Source: Chloroflexota bacterium (GTDB lineage: Bacteria; Chloroflexota; Limnocylindria; QHBO01). From it: a stretch of DNA of 64,000 nt. This document shows positions 28,721-36,308 of the stretch, piece after piece. A program made the translations under genes and the position numbers. Position 1 is the stretch's first letter. Every line of letters begins with the position of its first letter. Below the pieces are notes generated by a model. That model did no database searches. It was not told the DNA's origin and saw only the letters and a program-made list of their open reading frames with translations. The stretch covers positions 1 to 64,000 of the forward strand of contig QHBO01000031.1 of the NCBI GenBank assembly GCA_003243965.1, given 5' to 3'.

Positions 28721-28873
28721 TCAGATGGTGTCGTCGAGCTCCATCGCCTCGTCGTCGCTCTCTTCGGTCAGCTTCAGCCAGACGAAGAGCCCGGCAAGGA
28801 TGGTGAGCGGCACGATGATCAGCGCCGCGAGGAGCGCTCCGATGCTGATCATCACGATCTTCAGCGCCTTCAT
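28721..28873 (-). CDS. Small single-pass membrane protein (50 residues)
   Basis: Reads MKALKIVMISIGALLAALII, then a hydrophobic run to LFVWLKLTEE and an acidic tail ending ELDDTI. One membrane helix at about residues 5-35, with the basic end inside and the acidic tail outside or in the cytosol. GGAG precedes the ATG at normal spacing. It converges on the UbiA gene with a 13-base gap. No function can be assigned, but codon use, ribosome-binding site and charge pattern make it a credible small gene. Confidence 0.6.
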   Translation of the reverse strand: MKALKIVMISIGALLAALIIVPLTILAGLFVWLKLTEESDDEAMELDDTI

Positions 28874-29058
28874 GTTGGTACTCCTGCTCCTGGTGCGTTC
28901 CGGTTCTCGACTTTGGTGGTCATCGGTCCACGACCGAGGTTCATACGCGGTGGATCGGCAATGGGATCCGGATCAGCCGAGGGATCCGATGGAAGGGTTG
29001 GGATTGGCGGCGCCCGGGGTCGGAGCAACCGATCGGCGCTTGCAAGCCCGGGTGCGAG

Positions 29059-29556
29059 TCATCGGCCCCGTCGCTGGTCCGGCGCGTTCTCGATCATAGC
29101 CAGAATCTCCTCGCGGGTGAACTCGGCGAGCTCGTGTGCGATCGCCCCGTTCGAGCTGACGGTGAGCATCCGCAGCACGAATGATCCCTGCTGCTCGAAG
29201 AAGAACAGATCGCGCGGCTTGCGCCCATCGACGTACCCTCCAAGCACGCGGAGTGCCTGCTCGTAGTAGTTCTGGATCCCGGCGTGCGGGTGCTCCTCCT
29301 CCGAGCTGCGGCGCTCATCGGTGCGCTCGTCCATCAGCTGACCAACCTGCTCATCGGTGATCTCGTGGGTCTGCTTGGAGAGGGGTACCGATTCGGACCA
29401 GCCGCCGCCACCCGGGACCCCGAGACCCTGGAGCAGGAAACCGCCGTTGATCTCCAGGAAGAGGATCTCCTTGATGCGCTGGCGGTCCGCGAACGCGCCG
29501 ATGCTGCGCAGCACCTCCTCCCAGTCCTGCCGCGGGCTGCCCTCGTAGATGCGCAT
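29059..29556 (-). CDS. Hypothetical protein with an internal duplication
   Basis: 165 residues with no signal or membrane segment; I do not recognise the family. The two halves align: DWEEVLRSIGAFADRQRIKE with FLEINGGFLLQGLGV in the first (about 10-75), and YYEQALRVLGGYVDGRKPRD with FFEQQGSFVLRMLTV in the second (about 97-160). Each unit is helix, turn, two strands, then a helix (ITDEQVGQLMDE and FTREEILAMIEN). The linker (about 78-96) is acidic and includes DERTDERRSSEEEH. The ATG has an AGGGAGG site upstream. It sits alone between a small membrane protein and psuG. Confidence 0.65.
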   Translation of the reverse strand: MRIYEGSPRQDWEEVLRSIGAFADRQRIKEILFLEINGGFLLQGLGVPGGGGWSESVPLSKQTHEITDEQVGQLMDERTDERRSSEEEHPHAGIQNYYEQALRVLGGYVDGRKPRDLFFFEQQGSFVLRMLTVSSNGAIAHELAEFTREEILAMIENAPDQRRGR

Positions 29557-29614
29557 GCCGATCCCTCCCTGACGGCGACGATCGTCGGCCTCACGATCCC
29601 CCGAAGCATACGGC

Positions 29615-30535
29615 CTAGCGTCCGCTGAGCGCGACGGCGACCTCGGCTGCGACGCGCGCGTTGTTGACGATCAGACCGATGTTGGTGCGCAGCGTCCGAC
29701 CACCCGACGAGGTGGCCATCCTGCCCAGGACGAAGGGCGTGACCCGGCCCGCCGTCACTCCTGCCGCCGCCGCCGCTCGCAGCGCCTCGGCGATCCAGCC
29801 GTCGACCTCGTCACCGGCGATCGCGAGCTCGGCCGGAGGCGGCTGCACGAAGAGCAGGCCACCTGCGCCCGGCAGGCGCAGGTGGAGATCGACGACCGCC
29901 GCCGCCTCGTCCGCGGACTCGACCCGGTGGGTGAGCGCGAGTCCACTCGTGGCGGAGTAGAAGGCGGGCAGCTCGCCGACCCGAAGGCCGATGACCGGCA
30001 CGCGTCGCGTCTCGAGCAGCTCGAGCGTGGCGGGCAGATCGAGGATCGACTTCGCGCCGCTGCAGACCACGGCCAGTGGCGTCACCGCCAGCTCCTCGAT
30101 GTCCGAGCTGACGTCGAAGCTGGCCGCCGCCCCGCGGTGCACCCCGCCGATGCCACCGGTGGCCAGAACCCGGATCCCGGCCAGGTGCGCGATCCGCAGC
30201 GTGGCGCTCACCGTCGTGGCGGCCAGCCGCCCCGTGGCCAGCAGGACGCCGAGGTCCCGCGAGGCCGCCTTCGCGGGTCCGCGCTCCGGGTCGGCAAGGC
30301 GCTCCAGAATGGCGGACTCGGCGCCGACCAGCAGCCGGCCGTCCTCGACGGCGATGGTGGCCGGGACGGCCCCCGCTCCTCGTACCGCCTCCTCCGCCAT
30401 GCGCGCCGCCTCGAGGTTGTGCGGCGGTGGCAGGCCCTGGGCGATCAGGCTCGATTCCAGCGCCACCACCGCGCGGCCGGCCGCGAGCGCCGCGTGGACC
30501 TCCGCCGAGACGGACAGCCGATCGAAATGCCTCAT
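29615..30535 (-). CDS. psuG: Pseudouridine-5'-phosphate glycosidase
   Basis: 306 residues, the family's usual length. PsuG reversibly splits pseudouridine 5'-phosphate into uracil and ribose 5-phosphate. Family features are clear: ALESSLIAQGLPPPHNLEAA near the N-terminus, ATGGIGGVHRGA with the metal/phosphate site, VVCSGAKSILDLPATLE with the conserved Lys, and TNIGLIVNNARVAAEVAVAL at the end. The start overlaps the stop of the upstream PfkB kinase by four bases (ATGA), making a classic kinase-glycosidase pair for pseudouridine salvage. Confidence 0.94.
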   Translation of the reverse strand: MRHFDRLSVSAEVHAALAAGRAVVALESSLIAQGLPPPHNLEAARMAEEAVRGAGAVPATIAVEDGRLLVGAESAILERLADPERGPAKAASRDLGVLLATGRLAATTVSATLRIAHLAGIRVLATGGIGGVHRGAAASFDVSSDIEELAVTPLAVVCSGAKSILDLPATLELLETRRVPVIGLRVGELPAFYSATSGLALTHRVESADEAAAVVDLHLRLPGAGGLLFVQPPPAELAIAGDEVDGWIAEALRAAAAAGVTAGRVTPFVLGRMATSSGGRTLRTNIGLIVNNARVAAEVAVALSGR

Positions 30536-31545
30536 CCGGACGGCGACCGTTCATCCGGATGCGCCTCGTGGACCCGGCCCTGGGCGCCGACCACTTCCAC
30601 GGCCGCGGCGCCGGCCTCGGCCGCGAGGCGCATCGCGGCGCGCAGCTCCGTGTCGGTCGGTGGCCAGGAGGCAGAGCGGCGCACCAGCTCGGCGAGGAGC
30701 GCCGCGACGTACGCATCCCCTGCCCCGGTGGCATCCACCGCGCGGCGAGCGGCGCTTGCCACCTCCAGGCAGCCGCCCGGCCAGGCGGCCGCCGCTCCGC
30801 GCGGCCCGTCGGTGATCACCACCAGCGTATGGGCAGCGGTCACCCGCTCGGCCAGCTGACCCCCGAGCGATGCCGCCAGCTCCGGGACGCTGCGCGCGGC
30901 CGGCGCGGTGCCGCGGACCAGCGCGACCGCCTCATCGCGGCTGACCACCAGGAGCTGCGGACAGGCGCGCCCGATCAGGTCCAGCGCTCGGTGTGTGACC
31001 GTCACGTCGTCCCGGATCGAGCCGCCCGCGATGCTGCAGCGCACATCCGGCGGACGCGCGCCGAGCGCCGCCGCCAGGTCGCTCCCGCCGGAGGGATCGA
31101 GCAGCGCATAGCCCGACACATGGACCCACGCCGTGCCGTATCCCAGCTCCGCCGGCTGGGGAGCGGCACTCGGCGGCCGCTGGCTCAGCATCGTTCGCTC
31201 CCCCTGCGCATCGAGGAGCACCACCACGCAGCCGGTGGGCGGGCCACCGTCCGGCGGCGTCACCAGATCGACGCCCTCCACCGACAGGAGGTCGCGCAGC
31301 AGGCGTCCGCCGGCATCGGTCCCGGTGGCGGCAACCAGCCGGACCGGCAGGCCGCGCCGGGCGAGCCCGACCGCCACATTCGCCCCCTGGCCGCCGGGGC
31401 CAACGCTGATCTGCGCCGGGCTGTCCGTCCCCACGGACCCGGCAGAGGAGGGTCGAACGAGGACATCGAGCAGCGCATCACCGATCACCGTCACGCGCCG
31501 CGCGCGCCGGTCATCGGTCAGTGCCGTCTCGGCATCGGTCACCAT
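30532..31545 (-). CDS. PfkB-family sugar kinase, probably pseudouridine kinase
   Basis: 337 residues of the ribokinase fold. It starts VTVIGDALLDVLVRP, has the sugar-binding region VGPGGQGANVAVGLARRG and the ATP/anion-hole motif DATGAGDAYVAALLAEL with the catalytic Asp. The family covers ribokinase, fructokinase, adenosine kinase and pseudouridine kinase. Overlap with psuG makes pseudouridine kinase (PsuK) the best guess; in known pathways it makes the substrate of PsuG. ATG at 31545 overlaps the end of the DUF2203 gene, so these three genes form one coupled unit. Confidence 0.86.
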   Translation of the reverse strand: MVTDAETALTDDRRARRVTVIGDALLDVLVRPSSAGSVGTDSPAQISVGPGGQGANVAVGLARRGLPVRLVAATGTDAGGRLLRDLLSVEGVDLVTPPDGGPPTGCVVVLLDAQGERTMLSQRPPSAAPQPAELGYGTAWVHVSGYALLDPSGGSDLAAALGARPPDVRCSIAGGSIRDDVTVTHRALDLIGRACPQLLVVSRDEAVALVRGTAPAARSVPELAASLGGQLAERVTAAHTLVVITDGPRGAAAAWPGGCLEVASAARRAVDATGAGDAYVAALLAELVRRSASWPPTDTELRAAMRLAAEAGAAAVEVVGAQGRVHEAHPDERSPSG

Positions 31546-31934
31546 GGCTTCCGACTGACGTAGCCCTCGTTGGTCGCGTGCCAGAACGCCACCTCCGGAT
31601 CGGACAGGCGCCAGCACAGCCAGACCCGTTCGCCATCGCGGTCCGCGGGAAAGTCGACCAGGCCCATCTCGAGATCACGGACCTGGATGCCCATGGCGGC
31701 GAGAAGGCGGAGCAGCCCGCCCATGCCCTCCGCGATCTCGGCAATCGCGGCTTCCCGGCTTCGCGTCTCGGCCGCGTGATCGGGGCTGCCGTTCAGGTCG
31801 GTATGCGCGCGATGTGCCTGCATCGCGTCGTTCAGCCGGCGCTGCTCGACGGCGAGCTGCAGGAGCGTCGCGCGCACCTGGGGCACGAGAGCGTTGGCCT
31901 CGGCCAGCGTGTAGACCCTGTCGTCGGCCGGCAT
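31539..31934 (-). CDS. DUF2203 family protein
   Basis: 131 residues. The family pattern is visible: an N-terminal YTLAEANALVPQVRATL helix, a middle helical part, and the C-terminal VRDLEMGLVDFPADRDGERV with WLCWRLSDPEVAFWH. DUF2203 proteins are small, helical and of unknown function. A -10 box (TACCAT) lies nine bases before the ATG, so the mRNA may be leaderless. It is first in the DUF2203-kinase-psuG unit; its stop overlaps the kinase gene. Confidence 0.85.
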   Translation of the reverse strand: MPADDRVYTLAEANALVPQVRATLLQLAVEQRRLNDAMQAHRAHTDLNGSPDHAAETRSREAAIAEIAEGMGGLLRLLAAMGIQVRDLEMGLVDFPADRDGERVWLCWRLSDPEVAFWHATNEGYVSRKPW

Positions 31935-31943
31935 CAGTGCCCG

Positions 31944-31949
31944 ATGGTA
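31944..31949 (-). promoter_or_regulatory. -10 box TACCAT for the DUF2203-psuG unit
   Basis: Reverse-strand TACCAT, nine bases before the ATG at 31934. Confidence 0.35.
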
Positions 31950-31960
31950 GCGCGCTCTGC

Positions 31961-31966
31961 TAGCAT
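31961..31966 (+). promoter_or_regulatory. -10 box TAGCAT for the agmatinase-family gene
   Basis: Forward-strand TAGCAT, divergent from the previous box; predicted start near 31973 gives a leader of about 70 bases containing GGAGG at 32025-32029. Confidence 0.35.
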
Positions 31967-32043
31967 CGGCCCGCCCGCCGGCAGGTCTGCTCCGCTTCGC
32001 GACGGCGCCTGTCTGCTGTTCGCTGGAGGCATTGCCTTCACCG

Positions 32044-33204
32044 ATGTCCGACGAGCACCCGCCGCACGGCACCGACGAGGCCCCCCGCACCGACGAGGCC
32101 CCCCGCACCGACGAGCCGCAGCGCGTCGTGGGCCCCAACGACGAGCATCTGCCCACCGGGCTCGACCCGTACACCGCGTACGACGACTTCAACCTGCCGA
32201 GCTACGTCGGCAGCACCACCTTCCAGAAGCTTCCGCTGCTGACCGATGTCGACGTGCTGGCCGCGCTGCGGCCCGACGTGGCGATCATCGGCGCTCCGCT
32301 CGATGACGCCGTCAGCAACCGACCGGGCGCCCGCTTCGGCCCGCGCGCCATCCGGGCCGCCACCTACCACTCGGGCTCACTGAACTCCCTGCAGCTCGAT
32401 ATCCAGCCCTTCGAGTGGCTGGTCGCGGTTGACGCTGGCGATGCCCCGATCGTGCCCTCGGACATCGACCGAGCGCACGCGGTGATCCGCCGCAAGGTGC
32501 TGGAGGTCGCGTCGAGCGGTGCGATCCCGATCGTGCTCGGTGGCGACCATTCGATCACGTTCCCCTCGGCGTCGGCGGTGGCCCAGGCGGTCGCGCCGCG
32601 GCGGCTGGGGGTCGTCCATTTCGACGCCCACGCCGACACCGCCAACAACACCTGGGGCAACCTCCGCTCGCACGGCACGCCGATGCGCCGCCTGATCGAG
32701 TCCGGGGCGGTGGCCGGCCGCAACTTCGTCCAGGTAGGGCTGCGCGGCTACTGGCCGCCGCCCGAGACGCTGGACTGGATGCGGAGCAGCGGCCTGCGCT
32801 GGCACCTGATGACCGAGATCGAGGAGCGGGGCGCGGAGGCGGTCGTCGCCGACGCGATCGCGCAGGCCCTGGACGGCCCGGACGTGGTGTACCTGTCGAT
32901 CGACATCGACGTCGTCGATCCGGGCATGGCGCCAGGAACCGGCACGCCCGAGCCCGGAGGCCTGCTCGCGAGAGAGCTGCTGCGCGCCATCCGCCAGATC
33001 GTCGCGCAGGTCGAGATCGCCGGAATGGACGTTGTCGAGGTCGCGCCGGCCTATGACGTATCGGATCTGACCGCCGCACTGGCCCACCGATGTGTGATGG
33101 AGGCGATCAGTGCCCTCGCCGCGCGCCGCCGGGACCGCGGCGAACCGCCTCGCAGCGCGCGGCCGTCCCGCGCATCGGGGATATCCGGGCCCGGCGGCGG
33201 CTGA
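32044..33204 (+). CDS. Ureohydrolase (agmatinase/arginase family)
   Basis: 386 residues. The binuclear manganese motifs are intact: GGDHSIT, DAHADT and SIDIDVVDP. This family hydrolyses the guanidinium group of agmatine, arginine, formiminoglutamate, guanidinobutyrate or guanidine; the exact substrate is open, though agmatinase is the usual call. The first about 40 residues are an acidic tail containing a small repeat (TDEAPR, twice) and the last about 30 are a disordered basic tail. GGAGG lies 14 bases before the ATG at 32044, which is longer than usual. No decarboxylase or polyamine gene is adjacent. Confidence 0.88.
   Translation: MSDEHPPHGTDEAPRTDEAPRTDEPQRVVGPNDEHLPTGLDPYTAYDDFNLPSYVGSTTFQKLPLLTDVDVLAALRPDVAIIGAPLDDAVSNRPGARFGPRAIRAATYHSGSLNSLQLDIQPFEWLVAVDAGDAPIVPSDIDRAHAVIRRKVLEVASSGAIPIVLGGDHSITFPSASAVAQAVAPRRLGVVHFDAHADTANNTWGNLRSHGTPMRRLIESGAVAGRNFVQVGLRGYWPPPETLDWMRSSGLRWHLMTEIEERGAEAVVADAIAQALDGPDVVYLSIDIDVVDPGMAPGTGTPEPGGLLARELLRAIRQIVAQVEIAGMDVVEVAPAYDVSDLTAALAHRCVMEAISALAARRRDRGEPPRSARPSRASGISGPGGG
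32071..32114 (+). repeat. 18-bp tandem repeat, about 2.4 copies
   Basis: Units of ACCGACGAGGCCCCCCGC inside the ureohydrolase N-terminus; in frame, so copy-number change would only alter tail length. Confidence 0.8.
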
Positions 33205-33254
33205 TCGACCGAGCGGCTGATCGACCGAGCGGCTGATCGGCCGAGCGGCCGAGC
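33199..33254 (+). repeat. 16-bp tandem repeat, three copies plus a half
   Basis: Units of GGCTGATCGACCGAGC starting at the ureohydrolase stop codon and filling the gap to the convergent zinc-ribbon gene. The third copy has one change. Purpose unknown. Confidence 0.8.
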
Positions 33255-33265
33255 GAGCGCATCGG

Positions 33266-34417
33266 TCAGCGGACCGTGAAGGACGTCTCCCCGGCCGCCG
33301 TTCCGTTGCGATTGACGCGCAGCTTGTAGGTGCCGGGGGTCAGCCCGGAGAAGCGAACCTTGATCCATCCGTTGCAGGTCTGTTGGCAGCCGATGCTGGC
33401 CAAATCCCGGCTCGCGTCACCCTGGGACGCGCCGGCCTTATCGACCAGGGTGACTCCCAGGGTGTCCGAGGCGCTGCCCTTGGTGAATCCCACCCAGGCC
33501 CACACCTCCCCGCTCGAGACCGTGGTGCCGCTCGAGTCGCAGCCGTTCGGTCCCTGCGGCTCCGAGGCGCAGGGCTGGATCTCCGCGGTGAACCCGTCGG
33601 CAAACGTGGCCGGTGTGCCGCTCGGCTGGCCGCTGGCGCTCGGTGCGGGGGTGGGAGATGGAAGCGCGGTGGCGCTGGCCACCACGCTGGCTGACGCAGT
33701 TGGCGAGGCCTTGGCCGCGCCGCCGGCGATGATCCGCGAGAGGAGACCGCCGCCCAACAGCGCCAGCACGGCCAGCACCACCAACGCGCCAATGATCAGG
33801 GGCCCGCTGCCGGAACGCCGCGGCTCCTCGGTCGGTCGGTAGTACTCGTACCCATCGTCGTCGGGCTCCTCGTACGTGTCCTCGAACGGGACGGGGCCGC
33901 GGCCGGCGTCCGGAGCGCCGGGGCCCGAAGCCGGTGCGGCCGCGGCGGCCGCACCGGCGACCGGGGTGGCGGCAGCGGGCTCGTCGACCGCGCGGCCACG
34001 ACGCAGCGGCGCCTGCGGCTGCGTGGCGCCGTCCGCAGCCGCCTCCTCGCGGACCGTCGGCCCGGACCGCTCCCACGGACGCGCCCCTGCGGAGGAGCGC
34101 TCGCCGGGCGGCGGTTCGACCACGTTGTCGACGCGCGGCTCCGAGGCTGCAGCCTCTCGCCGTGCGAGACGATCCTCGGGCTCCGGGACGAACGGCTCGG
34201 CCATCGGAGCGTCGCCTGGGCCGGCGCCGCGACGGAACGGCGTGTCGCCCGGGCGCCGCGATCGGATGCGATCCTGCAATTCCTGGCGGTCCATCCCGCG
34301 CGGACGCGACATGGCGGCCGATGGGAGGGGCGCGCCGCACTGCGTGCAGAACGCGGCAAGCGCGGTGGCACGGCCGCAGGTCGGGCAGCGCGTCTGTCCG
34401 GGCTTCGGCGTCGACAT
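33266..34417 (-). CDS. Zinc-ribbon membrane protein with extracellular beta domain
   Basis: 383 residues. An N-terminal zinc ribbon (CPTCG ... CTQCG, about residues 11-28) is followed by a long disordered Pro/Glu/Arg-rich region, one membrane helix (about 206-230; PLIIGALVVLAVLALLGGGL), a Ser/Thr/Pro linker, and a C-terminal domain of about 110 residues with paired cysteines ending in a beta strand (TYKLRVNRNG). The ribbon is cytoplasmic and the beta domain is outside. I do not recognise the outer domain. A GTG one codon before the ATG is also possible. A similar 'zinc ribbon plus membrane helix plus outer domain' theme occurs in the last gene of the window, in opposite order. Confidence 0.7.
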   Translation of the reverse strand: MSTPKPGQTRCPTCGRATALAAFCTQCGAPLPSAAMSRPRGMDRQELQDRIRSRRPGDTPFRRGAGPGDAPMAEPFVPEPEDRLARREAAASEPRVDNVVEPPPGERSSAGARPWERSGPTVREEAAADGATQPQAPLRRGRAVDEPAAATPVAGAAAAAAPASGPGAPDAGRGPVPFEDTYEEPDDDGYEYYRPTEEPRRSGSGPLIIGALVVLAVLALLGGGLLSRIIAGGAAKASPTASASVVASATALPSPTPAPSASGQPSGTPATFADGFTAEIQPCASEPQGPNGCDSSGTTVSSGEVWAWVGFTKGSASDTLGVTLVDKAGASQGDASRDLASIGCQQTCNGWIKVRFSGLTPGTYKLRVNRNGTAAGETSFTVR

Positions 34418-34484
34418 CACGCCGCATTCTGCGCCGCGGGACGCGTTGCTGCATCGCTGCCGGGCATTGGGGTGCCGGCGCGGG

Positions 34485-35141
34485 TCAGGCGCCCGGCCGC
34501 TTCCACTCGCTGCCGTCGGCGAAGCGTTCTCGCTTCCAGACCGGCAGCCGCTCCTTGATTGCCTCGATCACGAAGCGATTCGCCTCATACGCCTCGGCCC
34601 GGTGCATCGCCGCGGTCACGATCGCCACCGCGACGTCGCCGATCGGCACGGTCCCGATCCGGTGGACGACCGCCGCCTCTGTCCCGGGCCACCGCTCCCT
34701 GACCCCCGCGACGATCTCGGCCAGGACCCGCTCCGCCATCTCGGGATACGCCTCGTAGTCCAGCTCGACCACGATCCGGCCGTCGTCGGCGAGCTCGCGG
34801 GCACGCCCGACGAAGGTCACCACCGCGCCGTGCGGCCGGCCTGCGACCTGCGCCTCGAGCGCCGCCACGTCGATCGGTCGATCGGTGAGGAACGCGTCGT
34901 CGCCGCCGGACACGGGGGGCAGGAATGCGACCTCGTCACCGTTGGTCAGCGGCGTCTCCCAGCGCGCGAAGGCGGCGTTGCGGGCGGTGAGCACGTAGCG
35001 GCGATGCGGCTCGAGCCCGGGGTGGATGCGCGCCAGCGCACGCCACGCATCGTCGAGGGTGGCGCCAGGTGGCAGCTCGAGTTCGGTGCACGCGGCGGAC
35101 ACCTCCCGGAGCGATGCGAAGCATCGGGCCTGAACGCGCAT
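34485..35141 (-). CDS. MoaD-MoaE fusion (molybdopterin synthase)
   Basis: 218 residues joining both subunits of molybdopterin synthase. Residues about 1-80 are MoaD, ending in PPVSGG, the double glycine that must be free and thiocarboxylated in separate MoaD. Residues about 85-218 are MoaE, with GAVVTFVGRARE, the Y of LDYEAYPEMAE, VVHRIGTVPIGDVAVAIV and the lysines of IKERLPVWKRE. Because the glycine pair is internal, cleavage after it is needed for sulfur transfer; fused proteins of this kind (such as mycobacterial MoaX) are cut after translation. It is three bases from the next gene on the same strand. Confidence 0.92.
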   Translation of the reverse strand: MRVQARCFASLREVSAACTELELPPGATLDDAWRALARIHPGLEPHRRYVLTARNAAFARWETPLTNGDEVAFLPPVSGGDDAFLTDRPIDVAALEAQVAGRPHGAVVTFVGRARELADDGRIVVELDYEAYPEMAERVLAEIVAGVRERWPGTEAAVVHRIGTVPIGDVAVAIVTAAMHRAEAYEANRFVIEAIKERLPVWKRERFADGSEWKRPGA

Positions 35142-35144
35142 CGG

Positions 35145-35924
35145 TCAGACCGGAACCCCGGTCAGGTAGCTGAGTGACGCGCCGGCGATGCAGCCCGCCA
35201 TCACCAGCGCCAGACCGATGTACAGCAGGCCGGTGCTCGCCTGCAGCGAGGCGGCCCGGGTCGCAAGCATGGCCAGCACCACGGTCGCGATGGGCAGCAG
35301 CGTGCCGGCCACGAGGCGCAGCCAGACGAGCCAACCGATGCCGCTGCCCAGCGGCGTCGGGCCAACGGTGAGCTGCGCGATGCCGAACGCGAGCGCCTGG
35401 GCGCTCAGGCCGACGATCGCCACCCCGATCAGCCGCCGCAGCGGGAGCGGGGACAGCCGCGGGGTGACCAGGTACCAATGCCCGAGCAGCATGGCGGCGG
35501 TCACCGAGCCGAGCACCACGGTCGCCAGCGTCAGCTGGAGCGCAAACAGCGGCGCGCTGCGGGTCCCTCCCGCGACCGCAAGGAACAGGAGCGCCCCCAG
35601 ACCGATGGCCCCGCCCAGCAGCGCCAATCCTGAACGCGGCGCGCGGAGCACGGAGCCGAGCAGGTAGGCGGCCGCCGAGGCGACACTTCCGATCACCAGC
35701 CAGCGGCGGATTCCCGCGGTGGCATCCGCGACCGTTTCGGCCGGTAGGTTCAGCTCGCTCAGCAACAGGATCGCGGCGAGCGCAGCTGCGAACCAGGCCA
35801 TGAACAGCCGATAGCCGCGGGTCGTGCCGCCCAGCAGCTCGGTGGCACCCGTGGCGAGCAGTGTCCCCGAGGCGAGGCTCGCCCAGAAGATCCAGTTGAC
35901 GAAGGGGAGCGCCTCGATTCGCAC
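35145..35924 (-). CDS. Multi-pass membrane protein, unknown function
   Basis: 259 residues with about eight membrane helices and almost no loops. A recognisable patch is YRLFMAWFAA early on and LLGHWYLVTPRLSPLPLRRL at about residues 144-163, whose HWY could bind a cofactor or heme. I do not recognise a named family. The GTG start lies eight bases after a TATACT box, so the transcript is probably leaderless. It is followed by the MoaD-MoaE fusion and preceded by a Rieske-type protein, suggesting a redox setting, but that is inference. Confidence 0.72.
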   Translation of the reverse strand: MRIEALPFVNWIFWASLASGTLLATGATELLGGTTRGYRLFMAWFAAALAAILLLSELNLPAETVADATAGIRRWLVIGSVASAAAYLLGSVLRAPRSGLALLGGAIGLGALLFLAVAGGTRSAPLFALQLTLATVVLGSVTAAMLLGHWYLVTPRLSPLPLRRLIGVAIVGLSAQALAFGIAQLTVGPTPLGSGIGWLVWLRLVAGTLLPIATVVLAMLATRAASLQASTGLLYIGLALVMAGCIAGASLSYLTGVPV

Positions 35925-35932
35925 GGCTGGCG

Positions 35933-35938
35933 AGTATA
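35933..35938 (-). promoter_or_regulatory. -10 box TATACT of a probable leaderless transcript
   Basis: Reverse-strand TATACT eight bases before the GTG at 35924; transcription would start at the start codon. Confidence 0.5.
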
Positions 35939-35949
35939 CCGACGCACCC

Positions 35950-36300
35950 TCAGCGCCCCGCCAGCAGGGAGCCGGTCAGCCCGATCTCCACGTATCCGCC
36001 ATTGACCCTGGTCGGGAAGGTCTCCACCGGATCGGTCGCCGGCGGGACGGTGGCGGCGCCGGTGCGCACGTCGAAACAGCCGCCGTGCCAGGCGCACACC
36101 AGGTAGCCGTCTCGGGCGTCGAAGCCGGCCTCGGAGAGCGGGAAGTCGCGGTGGCTGCAGTTATTCTGGACCGCGAAGAATGCCCCGCGGTGGCGGACCA
36201 GGACCAGCGGCGTGCCGTCGATCTCGACCGGGATCAGCTCGCCGTCGCGCAGCTCCTCGACCGGGATCACCCGCACGAAACGGGTCGCGGCCGCGGTCAC
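35950..36300 (-). CDS. Rieske [2Fe-2S] ferredoxin-like protein
   Basis: 116 residues: a single Rieske domain. The cluster ligands are CSH (CxH) and CAWH (CxxH), in NNCSHRDFPLSEAGFDA and LVCAWHGGCFDVRTG. No signal peptide or membrane anchor, so it is a soluble electron carrier like the NirD or BphF type. The GTG start follows the aldehyde dehydrogenase stop by eight bases, so the two are one operon, and it may deliver or accept electrons in a dehydrogenase- or oxygenase-linked reaction. No oxygenase is adjacent. Confidence 0.92.
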   Translation of the reverse strand: MTAAATRFVRVIPVEELRDGELIPVEIDGTPLVLVRHRGAFFAVQNNCSHRDFPLSEAGFDARDGYLVCAWHGGCFDVRTGAATVPPATDPVETFPTRVNGGYVEIGLTGSLLAGR

Positions 36301-36308
36301 GACCTGCG

